Below, piece after piece: positions 34,821-48,500 of a stretch of 64,000 bases of DNA. How positions within the stretch are numbered: the first letter of the stretch is position 1; every line of letters starts with the position of its first letter. The DNA lies in contig JAJNNQ010000009.1 in assembly GCA_027886175.1 (NCBI GenBank), positions 23,115,501 through 23,179,500 on the forward strand, read 5' to 3'. Source of the DNA: Phylloscopus collybita. Taxonomy: Eukaryota > Chordata > Aves > Passeriformes > Phylloscopidae. A model generated the notes under the pieces. The model did not search any database and was not told the DNA's origin. It saw nothing but the letters and a program-made list of their open reading frames with translations. The position numbers were made by a program, and so were the translations under genes.

Positions 34821-37039
34821 CTCTTACAGCAGTTAGCTGCTATGTCCTGACACTTGCACAGAAGGAACTTTTTGAAAACTTCTCCTCAAAATCTGTCTTT
34901 TTCTTTCCCTCCTCTTATCTATCTAACTCTTCAGCTAGTAAGGTGCAGTACTGTGTAATACCTATCAAACCAAAGACATTTGATTGACCATCTAAGTGTT
35001 TTTTGCAACTGAAACATCTCCATCATCTCTTTAGGCGTTTGAAGGCTTCAGGGAGCACATGTATTTGCATACAGGAGGAAAACGTTCTTTGGCATCAGAT
35101 GTATAATGTACTACACTGTCAAGAACTAGGATTAAAGGGTTTGCCCTACCATCTGTCAGACTGTCATTTTCAATAAATGCTATGTTACTGTGATATTACT
35201 GTGGCAGAGACACTGTGCCATAGCAATATCACAGTGACACAGTACCTATGTATTATTACAGTAAAAGTAGAATGCACACATCATCCTTGGAGAATACTTC
35301 TGAAGTAAAAAGGTAAAGTGTGGCAATAAAATAAGAGTGGGTTTTTTGTTTGTTTGGTTGGTTGGTTTGGTTTTTCACAGCTGTTGGAGAGAAAAATTAC
35401 TAGAACTTGAGAATTTGTGGAAGCCAAATACTGAACAATGAGGAAAAAAACCCTTTCTTCTTGACCCAGTTACATATAATACCCAGTATGTCACGATCAT
35501 GAAAGACCATCACATATAACATAATTGATCCAAGCCTTGGCCTTTTTTCCATGTTTACACCTGTGCTCCTAGCTTGGAAGGCCACAGCTGAGTGAAAACA
35601 GGCATGTAATCACACAGCACTGCTGCTTTGCCAGTATGAAGGCAAGGGTATTCCAGACACTGTTCCTGGAGGGTTATTTCTCATGGGAACTTACTCAGAC
35701 TCCTTGAAGTTATGGGCAAGTTCATATTGGTGTATTTGACTATGTGTTGGTAATGCAGCAGAAATTCTAAGATAAGATCTTTAATTGATAAAGTAATTTT
35801 TTTTTTTCACTGGAATATGTCAAGAAGGAAATTACTGAAGCTGCTGTAGATAGTTCTTCTCAAACTGTTCAGTGATCTGTTCAAGGCAGTTCAGGATTTT
35901 CACCAAGACTTAACTTTCTGTGCCCATGTTTCTCTGCCTCCCAGTAACACACATGGTCTGGGACAATCTCTCAAAAATATCCTCTACTCATTTCTACAGC
36001 TGGGTAAAATTATAGCACATTTATCCAAAATAATCCCTTTGTTGTTGGTCTCAAAAGTAGCCAGATGGGCTTTTCTCTGTGTTAATGCTGGTCAAGAGTC
36101 CCTCAGCAAGGAAAATGCAGACAGATGTGTGCCCAGCAAACTGGGCACTTAGGAGATACAACTTCTGAATGCTGACTCTCTGGTTCCAGCCAAAAAATAC
36201 ATACTAAGACATTAGAAAGCTGTGCTTGGCAGTTCCTGAGAACCAAGGCAAGAGTTCCAGAGATTCACATGTTGTTCTTGTGAATATAGGGGGTTTTGTT
36301 CTCCTAAAATGCTTTTTCTACCTACAATTTTTTTGTGCAATCTCAGTGCATGAAAGCTGTGTGTTTCTCTTTCAGTTTTTTAGTTCAATATTTTCTGCTG
36401 CCAGTGCTAGCTTACGTAACTTACAGCATGATAAGGATCCCTTCACGGACAGCAGCAACCCAACCATGAAATCAAGATATTTTGATCATGTTTAAAGGAA
36501 AAGCTTGTTTTTCTTCTTTTGCCATTGTATTGGGCTGTCCTTTGTATCTGTTGTATCTGGTGTCATTGAAGCTAGGCAGTCATAAGTACAGCTGCATAAT
36601 ATATGAGATGAAATTCCTGTATAATAAATAAAATGACTAAATTGTTGACAGTTCTGCTGCTGTCTCTGCCAATTACCTCATTTCCATTCTAGGAACAATT
36701 TTGGATCACTTTGGGCTAAATGAGACATTCTGGAAAACATCATGGTAAGTCTTTGTGCCAGAAGAACAGAGCAGACTGAAAAACTGCAGGTGCTACTGGT
36801 GAGCAGCAAGAGGAAGGGTGCTTGCTGGTACCTCCAGATGCAAAACATGGATCAAGATTTCACATTTATGTTTTGGATCGGGAGGAAAAATTTCAGTATT
36901 TGTTATTTTATTATAAAATATAGATTAACCAATTATTTCTGCTTAGTTTTATTTTCAGAGAATAATTCAGGGCATGAATAGGCCATAAGTCTATAGGTAA
37001 TCAGCAAGTCATTCAAAAGCACTGATCTTTAGGAGAGCA
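34821..37039. other. Gene desert segment
   Basis: I saw no exon. It holds a G/T tract at 35341-35375 and an imperfect hairpin at 35185-35237. Confidence 0.5.
35185..35237. repeat. Imperfect inverted repeat (22-bp arms, 9-nt loop)
   Basis: The arms ttactgtgatattactgtgg (35185 on) and tgccatagcaatatcacagt (35216 on) pair over 22 positions with three mismatches. The size resembles a short pre-miRNA stem, but no expression evidence exists. Confidence 0.7.
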
Positions 37040-37390
37040 TTTAGTCCCTTACTCAGCGTCAATTGTAGCCATATCTTTCCAGGCTTGTCTAGACTGTTTT
37101 TTAAAACCTTCTCTGGTGGTTATTTCATAGTCTCCTCCAGTGCTCAATTATCCTTGCTATTGTAATGTCTGTTCAATGTCTAACCTAAATTTTCAGCTTG
37201 TGTAAGTTGATACAATTACATTTTCTTCTTACACAGAGGTCATGGCATCAAGGATTCCTTTTGTCATTGCAGATGCCTTTCTTCTTTTTGAAGACCACTC
37301 TGATGTTTCCTCTCAGTTCCCCTATCCCTAGACAAAAAAGCCCACAGTCTTTCAGTCTTGACAGATATTTTTTCTCCTTGCTTCTGTGTA
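37040..37390 (-). repeat. Ancient CR1 LINE fragment, inverted
   Basis: The order of motifs fits an old CR1 3' region read in reverse: ccagtgctcaattatccttg, aatgtctaacctaaattttc and tttgaagaccactctgatgt, then cctctcagttccc. It is strongly diverged. Confidence 0.5.
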
Positions 37391-39715
37391 AGAGAAGAGA
37401 ACAGCTTGCTTTTCCTGTTTTTCTGGCTAACTGCATGTTTAGAATATTAATCATGTTTCACCTTTTCTGTACAATAATCATTTGGTATAATTTTCTGAGT
37501 GGGTCTGAAACTCATCTAACAAAGACAGGATAGAGGCAGAAACTGCTCAAAAGTTGTAGTAAAACAAAGTAGAACATACAAGTTTTGTATGTAGGGTTTA
37601 GTTTAACATCTAAGAAGGAATGGTGTGTGAAATGAAAAGGAATGTATGGGATATCTCAGAGGGAGATAACTACAGCCTCAGCACTCAGGTTCTTTCCCCC
37701 ATCCCTCTCCTGTCTTCTGTGGGAACCATTCTGGTTCTTGCAACATTTCTGCAAGAGTTATGATTAAATTACAGAAAGTTACAATCACAAAATTACTTGC
37801 ATATCTCTTTTAAAGAATAGGAGAAATATAAGACTTTTGACCTTGTAATAAAAAACCACAATGTTTTTTCTTCCTCTCCAATTGTTGAAGAGTTAATAAG
37901 GGTACGTCAGAAAGACAACAAAGCTGGAGGGAAGGGAATGGAAGGGAAAGAAGCTTTACTGCCACTTCCTGACACAAAGAATTTTCTGTGAGTGCCAAAT
38001 AGATAGGAAAGTTGTTTTTCCAAGCTTTGTGGCAGCAAGTGTCAGTGCAAGTGTATTTAAGTTTGATCCTTCAAAGCATTTCAGTTTCTCTAACTTTGGT
38101 GAGAGCACAGAATAGAAGGAAATGATTCAGGATAGGTACGAAGCTAGGGAAAGTAATGGGTGATACTCAGATAAGATGAAATCACTCTTGCACCATCAAA
38201 AAAAGGAAGCAGAACCCATTTCCAGGTCTTTCTACTTCACTAGCAGTGAAGATGAAGATGATCATGATTGAGTACTGAAAAGACAGAACAAATGTTTTAT
38301 TTCTACACATATATCAGAGTGCATTTTCATCAACTGTGTTGTTCTGAAGGGCAGCGAGATGAGGTTTCTGATGGAAATATTTAGTTATCCTTTGCTAACA
38401 AAACTGCATTGAACTGAGTTGAAGATCTATATGGAAATAAGCAAATGATAGTATTTCTAGTATATTGATAGAAATGAATCATCCTTGAAAACTTAAAATG
38501 TGAATTGCTTGTACATATTGGAGAACTGGTCAGGGATTTGTTCTAAAATACAAGATTGGTAGACCACTGACTACTGAAAAAAAAAAGCAAGTAATATGGG
38601 CCAGTTTTTCCTACAAATCTACCAATCCTTTTCTCTCAGTTTTCATATCTAAATAAAGAAGTTGAAGAGTTAACTCTCCTGTGCCATAGAAATGATGGAT
38701 GAATGCAAGCTGCATTGGATGAAATTTCTGTTCTTTCTGAGGGATGTTCTTCAACTTGTACTTCTAGTGGAGTCTTTTCTCCACTAGAAGTCTTTTTAAA
38801 AAAAAAAATCCAAAATCCAATATTTAAAGTAAGAGTAGTGTACCAAACAGTTGGCAGTGTGTCACAGAGGGTTCATTAGGCAGTGGAATGACCTGTGTTC
38901 AGTTATGTGAGAATTGTTTTGATCTGGGGACTTTATGTTCTCCTTACACATTTTTCAGCAATGAAGTGTGTGCCAGCAGCAGTCCTGGGTGCACACCATG
39001 TGTTTCCACGTTACAAGCAATGCAGAGCAGTCATCTGTGTGCCTTGCTCAGAGGCAGTCAGCCTCTGACTCATGTCTCTCCAGCCAGAGCTTGTTTTCCT
39101 TTCCGGTGTGTTCTGCAGTCTGTTCAGTCTCTTGAGCATTAGGAAAACTCACCTTTGCTGTCTTCCTCACTTTGATCTTACTATGTAGATATTTAATTGC
39201 TCCCATGTGCTCAGGACAGTGCTGTGATTAGAGAATAATCCTTGAGACTCAGAACTCTGTTTTAGGAACACTGGCAAGAGTTTTTAATAAAGTGTCATGA
39301 ATAATATTATGGCTTTATGCAAACTTATGTCTTGGAGTGAGGACTCCATATGGTTTGAATATATGGCCATACAGCTTGCTTAATCTTGTGTGAACAGAAA
39401 AATCTGGGCCAGAACTTCCAGTCTGTGCAATGCTTAGGGCAGGAGGTGGGGATGACCAGCTCCAGAATTCAGAATGAGAGGGCAATACACGCTGTTGTCA
39501 GGATAGTCTGCTTCATGGCAGCACCTGCATATCCATGTCCATGCTGGATGATGAGGCTATATTTGGACAGTGGCAGACTGTTTACAACCATTTGACAGTG
39601 TCTCTCCTTCATGATGCCACAAGGTGCAGCATAAACTTCTCAAGCTATCAGCAGCAGGGAGCTACCTAAAGATTGTTGAAATGCCAATGAACAGGGGCTT
39701 TTGACAAGGGTATGC
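37391..39715. other. Gene desert segment
   Basis: I recognised no gene or repeat except the perfect hairpin at 38760-38791. Confidence 0.5.
38760..38791. repeat. Perfect 13-bp inverted repeat, 6-nt loop
   Basis: The arms acttctagtggag and ctccactagaagt flank tctttt, and a T/A-rich run (tctttttaaaaaaaaaa) follows. Confidence 0.9.
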
Positions 39716-39979
39716 AGTGATACAACAAGGAGTAATGGCTTAAGAAAGAGAGTAGGTTTAGATTAGATATTAGGAAGAAAATCTTTACTGTGAGGGTGGT
39801 GAGACACTGGAACAGGCTGCCCAGAGAAGTTTTGAATTCCCCATCCCTGGAAGTGTTCAAGGCCAGGTTGCATGGGTCCCTGAGCAGCCTGGACTAGTGA
39901 AAGGTAACCTTGCCCATGTCAATGGGGCTGGAATGACACCTCCAAGGTCTTTTCTAACTCAAGCCATTCTATGATTTCA
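39716..39979 (+). mobile_element. CR1 LINE 3' fragment
   Basis: The phrases gtttagattagatattagga, actggaacaggctgcccaga and tggaagtgttcaaggccagg, and the end ccattctatgatttc, are classic CR1. It is 5'-truncated and about 260 bp long. Confidence 0.92.
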
Positions 39980-42900
39980 TTTTGGTTTAAGTTCAGTGAA
40001 CTACTACCTGATCATGACAAAAGATGAGACATTTTACCAATCTCTTTGTTATAAGCCAAAGCCATTAAACAAGTAACTGAACAGCATTTAAAGCCTGAAA
40101 TAGAAGCCAGGAATCTTTATTAAGGCACTATTTTTACTACCTTTCTACCAGGAAAAGCCCCTATATTCTGAAAGAAAGAAAACAAAGTAAATTGAAAGCT
40201 TCTAAGATCAGTGGAAAATTCAGAAAATTCAGAACTGATGCGTCATCACCTCTAGATTCAGGGGTTATACTGATATGTTGAACAGACATTTCCTCAGGAA
40301 TGGCCACCTGAGGTAGTGATTCAGTGCCAGCCCTGGATCTGGCTGGGGGAAATCCAATCTGAGTGTAACATTGCTGTGCAAAAGCATAATTACTTGGCTG
40401 CTGACATCAACAAAGTTGTGTGTGGGAAGAATCCCAAGCACGGTGTATCACTGCAGATACCAAGGTAATCTGGGGTAAACCAGCAAGGCTGACCTTCCTT
40501 GACTCCTACTCTGTGGATATTTCTGGTGCCTAGGGGCTTAATAATTTACACTTTTCAGCATTTTAAATGCTGATTTTTGGTTTTGAAAGCTTAAATAAGA
40601 ACCAAACGAGGACAGTGTATGTCAGAAATTTTACTCTTAGTCTCTAATGAAATCCAGTTGTGACTTACAATAGGAACTGAAGCACTGCACTTCTAGTTCA
40701 ATATGCATCTATTCTACCTTTATGCTAATGAAGGTCCAGGCATGGAGCAAAAACATATTACAAAGCATTACATAAGCATTAATTTTTAGAAACATTCAAG
40801 ATGAAGATGTCAGGGACGAGAGCCAAACTGAAGAATGAAATAATACATTATGTGGATGGCAGTTTGTGCAAAGCAGAAAAGAAAACAAAGAAACAAATGG
40901 GACTAAGAATGTAAGGGACAACTTTGGAGTCTGGTCCCAGTGCAGCATCTACATAGCAACAGTAGTTTAGAAGGATTGAAAGGGTAGCAAAATAAGACCT
41001 CAGAAAATTTTTGAGAAAGTAAAAAAACCCCCAAACCCTGAAGATTTTTTTACTTACTTAGCATACAATTGATGAGCTAAGAAAAATATTGTATAGCTGC
41101 TGTTATACCTTCCCATTCTGTCTCTCAGCTATGCCAGTCTGAAATTACAGTTCAGCTGGCATTGAGAAGCGCTGTAGACACTCACACTCTCCCTAGAGTT
41201 ATTCAAGTTATGTCTTAACTTCAGCTTTAATAACTACCTCTACCTTGCTGGAGAGATCATGCCATAGACCCCATTTCATATTACTTAGTTTGGGGCTTCA
41301 GTACAAAGTGATTCATGCAGTTACTGGAATCCTTCCTCTCTGACTTCATGGACTTTCTGGCACTTGAACGAAGTGTATTTCTAAGCCAGACACCTGAGTT
41401 CAGCTCACAGCCATTTCTACACCATTTGATCTCATACTGAAGAAGAAAACTGCATAGAAATATTTTGTATTATGAAGGACCTTTAGAGAGCTGCTTGCCA
41501 TTTCATGTGGTCTTTTAGGGTTATTGCTGTGTAAAGCTCACACTTTTACAGCACAGGTGTTGTGCTGCACCCAAAACTGGGCTCTCTGACTTCCCTTGGT
41601 AGCCAGGTTGTGATCTGGGCTCACCTGAAAATAATGGCCTGTAAACAATAATATCATGAATGAAGATGTCTGGGACTGTTAATCACAGGTTAGGCACAAT
41701 ATACACATTCTGGGTGAAAAAAAAGGATTGTGAAATATGATCAGACAGAATCTCCACTTTCAGGTACAGGTTCCAAGAGGGTAACAGTTATGTCAGGGAA
41801 AGGAGTTCGGACCAGCTCTAGCTGCCTAAGTTAGGCAGCTGTGTACTTGTCACTTGGGGTCTGCAAAGGGGCAAAACCACACCAATATATATGATAACAC
41901 TGCCTTTAAGCAGGAAATAAGAGCATTTTCGTGTTTTTATGGCATTGTTCAGGTTAATCTCATGGTATACACAGCAGAATAAACAGAAGACATTTTTAGA
42001 CTTCTGGGAGATGTCACTCTGCTACAAGAACATGTACATTTAAATATCAAAATAGAAATTGTTCAGTTTGTTCTTTTGCGTTTTTTTGCAGCTCTCAGCC
42101 AAAGCAATCTAACACATCTTTGCACGTAGATAATAATACAGTTAAAAAGTAGTGATTTCTTTAGTAATAGTTTCCTTACTTGCTTCACTTAATGCCATCT
42201 GTAAGCCTAAGTCACCCTAGGACAGCTGTACTACTAGTTCCCCTTAGAGAACTTATTTGCATGCCCAACTGCTTTTTGAAATGTAATTTACAGGGATCAG
42301 TGAGTGTCTGACACACATCTACAAAGACATAATAAAGCCCTATGAATATAAAATACTGTTTTATCCATGATTTTTTTCTGAGGCACAGTTTCATTCTGTA
42401 TTACAGAAGCATTTAAGAAACTGCAGATCCATGTTACAACCCTTTTGGTGACCAACCTAGTTTAAGAACTTCCAAAGCCTTTTTCATCATCACTTCTGAG
42501 AGGGTATCTGTTCCCTCAAATGGGCTGATTCAAGTCTTTGTATCCAGATTGCTGAATGATCAATTTAGAAAGTAAAAATAAGTTATTCCTTCCTGACTCA
42601 CTTGCTCTTCTAACAGGTTTCATGAACAGTACTGCCAGAGAATCATTCCCATAAAAATGATGAATCTGCTGCATAAATCAGGAATAAGTGGTGGGGATGA
42701 AAGATCTTACCCTGCGTCTAATGCTACAAAAATAATAATAATAAGGAGCTTGAGTTTTAGTGTGGAAACTATCCTTAAAAGGCAAGACTTTAGGTGTATG
42801 TTTGTCAGGTCTTTGTTTCAGAAAACAGCCCTGGTACTCTGCAGATTTGCATTAGTTGAGTAAAGACAACAGACCTTCAAAACTTGAAAAAAAAAAAAAA

Positions 42901-43826
42901 TCCCAAGATATGTGGAGATAGATGTGAATCCAGGCCTGACTGGGAGCTCAGAGCAGTTGCAGCAGTGCGATCCTGATACTGTCTTCTGTTGAGCACAGAG
43001 AAAAGCAGGGCTCACATGGAGCCTCCCTGCCTGCTCTCATGGGCCCAGTTGGGGCAGCATCTGCTTGGCCGTCTCCCATCCACCTGCCTGCAGTGGGGGC
43101 AGGACAGGGGACTTGGCAGTGGCTGCAGTTGAGGGGCAGCGGCTGCTTGCATGGAGGGCAGCTACACAATGCAGAAGGTGATTTAGAGCTCAAGTCCAGT
43201 CTCCTCAGCTGCCAAGCTCAGATAATCTTCAAGTCCTTCTTCAAATAGGACTTCTAAAGCAGTAGGGTCATAAATGGCAGAGAAAAATGGAAAACTATAA
43301 ATGTATGGAGTAGAACTCTTCTTGTAGAAGAGTGTTCACAAATTCAGAGTTGAAAAATGGGATTAGTTTGGTTTTTTTTTTTTCAGAATTTCTGCCTAGG
43401 AGTTCTATTTAAGGTCACCTACCAGAATGTAATGACTATGTAACATGGAGAGGAAAAACCATTAAATTTGAAGCACTTCCCTTTGAATTAGGAATTGTAC
43501 AAGGAAGAAGGTGTGGCACATAGTTTAATAAATGTGCAAAGAAAAATTTTTGCCTTATCATAAGACCAACAAAATTGCTATTGCCTGGTACTTTACACAG
43601 TGATGCAACTTCGTTTTTAGAGAATCAAACTGCTAAAGTGCTTGGGCATATAGAATAGATTTTTTCTTATTTTCTGTCAATCAAATGATACACAGGAACT
43701 CTATAATCCTACATTTGTTAGACCTCTTCATTTTAGGCCTAAAATTACATTAAAGTTGTGGCTGTCCTGAGTAGCCAAGCCCCCAGCTCTTGCTGAAATT
43801 CTTATGCAATTTGCATATGGACCTAT
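39980..43826. other. Gene desert segment
   Basis: No exon was identified. A relatively GC-rich stretch lies at about 42930-43200, with no protein or repeat identity that I can name. Confidence 0.5.
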
Positions 43827-44345
43827 TGTAGCAGTCCTCTTGTTAGAGGGCAGAAATGAGCCAAGACAAAGAGCTCTTGTTTATCACAGCATGAAAAGGG
43901 TTCTGGTTTATTCCTCTTTACAGCTCCGCCATCCTGACTCCAGCCATTCACTGACCCTGGCTGCAGCAAGCTCCTACTGAAGGCTTCCCTTGCAGCCTCT
44001 GACTGCTGGTTATTTCCTGCTGAACTCTGACTGCATGTATTAGCTTGCAGACTCTGAATGCAGGCTTCTACCTAGCTAGACTGTGACTGCAGTTTCCAGC
44101 AGCAGGCTCTGACTGCAGACCCAGACTGACCTCATAGCAGTGATTCTCTCTCCCCAGCATCCTTCTTCATGATCCTCTCATTCCCTCTTCCACAAGGGTC
44201 CTCCTCCTTCATGATCCCTTTTACCAGCTAACCCACTTTCTTTCATTACACTTACCTTTACTGGATATAGCTGTGAGTCATCAGGGGTGAGGGTAATTGT
44301 ATGGGTAATTAACACAGCTGCTACTTATCAGGGTGAAGTCACCTG
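43827..44345 (-). mobile_element. Candidate degraded LTR with internal 27-bp-period repeats
   Basis: The block begins tgtagcagtc and has a minus-strand AATAAA (plus-strand tttatt, about 43908) near one end, as expected for an inverted LTR. It also carries five or more copies of a ctctgactgcagg-like unit at ~27-bp spacing. The boundaries and family are uncertain because no target duplication was found. Confidence 0.4.
43995..44119. repeat. Imperfect ~27-bp tandem repeat, ctctgactgcagg units
   Basis: Units start near 43997, 44025, 44051, 44080 and 44107, each a variant of ctctgactgca followed by variable sequence. A weaker unit precedes them near 43958. Confidence 0.75.
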
Positions 44346-45133
44346 TATGGGGCTAAATGGTACAAATGCCCACAAACATCTTATATGGGGATTATGATCA
44401 GAAATCTACTAGTGAAACTGACACATGCTTCTTTAGTTTTAATAGCAGCAATTGTAGAGATCCATTTGTCCTGCCTGCTGTAGTACCTTCTGCAGTACCC
44501 GCTCAGTCTTTTTGGAGACAGAAAACCTCAATTCACCATGTCTATAATAAATGGGGCCCGAATCATACTCCCAAGGTTACTTCTCTGGGTTTCCCTCCCT
44601 GGCTATGTTGGCTGAATACATTCAATATAAATAGAAATTTTAAGTCTCCCATATGCTACTTCAGTGAAATCCTAAAAATGGTACTGTTCCACTAGTATTT
44701 TGAGTATCACACATGTATGGCCCTGCTTTCTCTGTCACAAGTATTATGTGACATCTGAGGCTTTTCTTATTCACAGTATTGCAGGCTAGCATTTATTTTA
44801 GTTCTCTAGACTTCTAGAAATACTGTCACTACTCAAGAATTCCTTTACCAGATGAAGTGAGAAGGGGATGACTTCTCTTCTTCCCCTGCAACCTTAAATT
44901 TATTTATATAGTTTTCTTCTGATAGTATCAGCATTAAAAAATGAGAGGTATGGCAACGAAAATCGATATTGGGTTTTTTTTTTAATGGTTTGTTAGAAAA
45001 CAGTAAGCTGCTGAATTCTGACCAGTGCACAGTAGGGCAACATATACTTTTTTATGTTAGCAGAATCAGGAGTTTCCAATTTGTGCTGTCCCCATTAGAG
45101 GCTTAAGTGAATCTTGTAACAGCGCTGCTCTTG

Positions 45134-45540
45134 CAGAGTCACAGAATGAGTCAGGCTGGGAGGGACCGCAGCGGTCATCAGGTCCAACCCCCCCTGCTCA
45201 AGCAGTGTCTTCCTAGAGCACATGGCACAGGATTTTGTCCAGACAGTTCCTAAATATCTCCAGGGAGGGGGACTCCACAGACTCTCTGGACCATCTGTTT
45301 CAGTGCTCGGTCACCTGTACAATAAAGAAGTTCTTCCTTATACTCAGGTGGAACTTCCTGTGTGTCAGTTTCTCTCCATTGCCTCTTTCCTATTGCTTGG
45401 CAGCACTGCAAGAGTCTGGATCCATCCTCCGACATCCTCTTTTCAGATACTTCTGCATATTGATGAGCTCCTCTCTGTCTTTTCCATACTGCAGGCCCAG
45501 CTCCCTCAACCTTTCTTTGTAAAGAGAGATGCTCAAGTTA
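45134..45540 (-). mobile_element. CR1 LINE 3' fragment, inverted
   Basis: The plus strand begins agagtcacagaatgagtcag, gctgggagggaccgcag and ggtccaacccccc, then cagggagggggactccacag and aaagaagttcttccttatac. This is the reverse of a CR1 3' region of about 400 bp. The open frames through it are repeat-derived. Confidence 0.92.
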
Positions 45541-48500
45541 CAGTGGACACCTCCAAGCCAGAGTCACAGAGTATATCTGAACTTCAGTTTGGAAAATGAA
45601 ATAGTTCACATCCCTCTAGTTCTTTGCAATTCAAGACTGAAAAAACGTGACATACAAAAGGAGAGTGGAACATCTAATTTATTAAGCAATGTAATCTTAA
45701 GTATTGAGATATTACCAATGTAAAATTTCAAGGCCTGGTAATGTATGTATTGATAAAGTTAGGATATACTTTTAGCACATAAAGTTAGGAATAGTTTTAG
45801 AATATTTGTATATATGTATATGTGTGCAAAACAATGACTTGTCTGTCATTTTATCACCTTTATATTTTGATACAAGTACTGATTTTATGGATAGCTTTAA
45901 TCCTGTTTTAAGGTTTTTGGTTTTTTTAATCAATATTATATCTCTTTTAAAACTGAGCAGGCATGTTGTTATGCCAGTTGGCAGGGAAAGAAATCAAATC
46001 ACTTAAAAAATAACGCCAAATCTGGGAAGGAAGTGTCATCTAAAAAGTCATAAAATGTAGGTTAATCCCCTCATGAGTGAGCATGAAGAAGCACTTTTGA
46101 GAACCTGGAAGTGATTTGAACAATTGGAATTCAACCTGCACCACCAAGACAAGAAAGTTCCAGTAGAGAATGAACTGCTTCCCTGCACTGTGTCACTGTC
46201 AGAATTCCTGGGAGTCAAGCATTGATTTATGCTGTTGATTTTGAGCATAGGGTTATGCTCTTTAACCTTAGTTTTGGAATGAACTCGACTAAGCAAGCTG
46301 TAAGTGCACCTGTAGGTAGACCTGGACATCTGGTAAGTGCTTGCTCTAATGACTTGCATGGGCTTTCTCTAGCACTGGTGAATGATAAGATTATTATTGA
46401 TCACTACAGAGAAACAGTTTAGATATTGATATCCTTTTATAATGTTTTAAAAGAAAAATTTGTTTCTTTTTTTTTTTTTTTTTTTGTTAAGTTCATACCA
46501 GATCTACATTCCTGCATAGATTGGTTGTATATGTACAATCCAGAATATAAATTCAGTTGTTTAGAGCAAGAGTTCAGATGCTGTCTAGAAGAAGACAGTA
46601 TGTCTTTCCTTACTTACTGGCACTCTTTCAGTGCCAATATTTTTATTGTCATTCATAGTCCAGCAATGTGAGCTTTTAATTTAGCTGGTAAATCTACTAC
46701 AGCCTGTACAATAAGAAATTACTATGCCCATTAGAGGCGTTGAAAAATGAAGCATTTCATTTGGGAACCATAAAGTTTCAATGACACTGATTCACTTCCT
46801 GGATTTTCAACTTAACAGATTTGATTTATCGAGACAGAACTATGATATTTTTTTTTTTTTAATGTGATGGCTTGAATGAATGATGCGACATGACATGGTT
46901 CACCTACTAATGGCAACAGTTGGGCAAAGCTGATGCTGTCTCATGCAGTACTTGGAACAGATGCATATGGTGTCTGTTTCTGACTGTTGGCTAGACAAAA
47001 TGAGACAGTAGTTTCTTGGCAGCACTTAGAAATTGTTTGACAGATAATGGATTGTAAGAACTTGGTCTCTGTAGAGCAAGAGGGTTTGGAGGTTATCCCT
47101 GCTATCAAATTACTGCAGGTTTAAAAATAAAAAAAAAAAAAAGCCTTCTACAGCAAACTTACCCTTTCCACACAACAGAACAAGGGATGGTTGAAGCAGT
47201 GGAAGGATATTAACTTACACTAAATCTGATCCTATTAAGATGTATTTAGATTGCTAAATTCTCAAGATTTGTAAAGGGACAAACCATTCCAAAAGATTTC
47301 ACACTCTTCCTGTGTTTGGAAGCATTACTTTTTAAATTATGTAGGTTCTACTGCTTTTTCCCAAATCACAGAAGAAAACAATGGACAGCTTGGTGCCCAG
47401 CATTCTTTGCTCTGTTCTATTAGAGTACATAAATTGAGAATTGCTTGAGTGACCATGTTAATTTTTTTTTTTAAAAGAAACAAAAAAACCCCAGACCCTG
47501 AAGCTCCTTTTTTATATGGATAATTACATTGTTTCGGTCAAATTAAAAGTTGCAGCTTTCTGGGATTCTAAAGGGGCAGTTTGCTCCAGATCATTAGTGT
47601 TAGAAACCCATATAGAAATTGCCATGGGATCACATACAGATGTACAGAATTTATCTGTCTTTATTTCAGCTTTTGCTGGGCTTTTGTGCGTGCCTGGCAC
47701 TCCTGGGCTATTTATCTAGTCTGCTAGCATAGCAACAATCTGGAAAAAGGAGGGATGAGCAGGATGTATCACTGACTGGGTAGTTAGTAAGGCAGATTCT
47801 GATCCCTGCTGGGATTCCAGTCCTGACGAGCACTGTCAAGGTGAGGAGGGAACATTGCCCTTTCCAGTTTTATTAGAATATTTTGTATGCTGAAAAACCA
47901 ACAGAAAACAGAAATCCTTACTCATTAAGGCTGGTTTTGTGATGCATAAATATTTTTCAACTGGCATTGCAGCTGAGCTTGTGAGTCTGTATGTCTCAGC
48001 TTTGAAGGATGACTGCTGGAGGACTGAAAATGTGTGAGCTCAGGGTCATCCTAACCTGATTTTGCTGCACATAGGTGTGCCTTTAACTGTGCTGTCAAGG
48101 GCAGAGCATTCACAAGTCTCTCTCACAGCCACATCCAACAGAGAAACTTTTTTATCTCTCCTGAGTATTTGACTGAATGGATGTAATGAGGATAATGTAG
48201 CTCTGCCCTTGAAAAACCAGCCTGCAGTTTGCTTTCTACAAGTGTTTTGGACATTCAGAACCTTGCTACTGCCTAGTTAGTATCAGCTTTCTGCATCGTA
48301 ATTGTCTTCTTGAAAACAAGTTAAAAAAACAAACAAAAAACAACAAAACAAAACAACTGCATACAGTGATTACACTGCTAATTCATTTTTACAGAAAAGG
48401 TTAGGAAAAACTAAGCAATCACAGCTTAACCAGCTCAGAAGGTGGCACATGAAACTGTACACAAAGGCACAGTTCAGATTATGAGAGAGACAGGTCAGTG

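Noticed and set aside
45222..45599. 125-codon open frame
   Set aside because: It lies within an inverted CR1 3' region and reads the noncoding strand.
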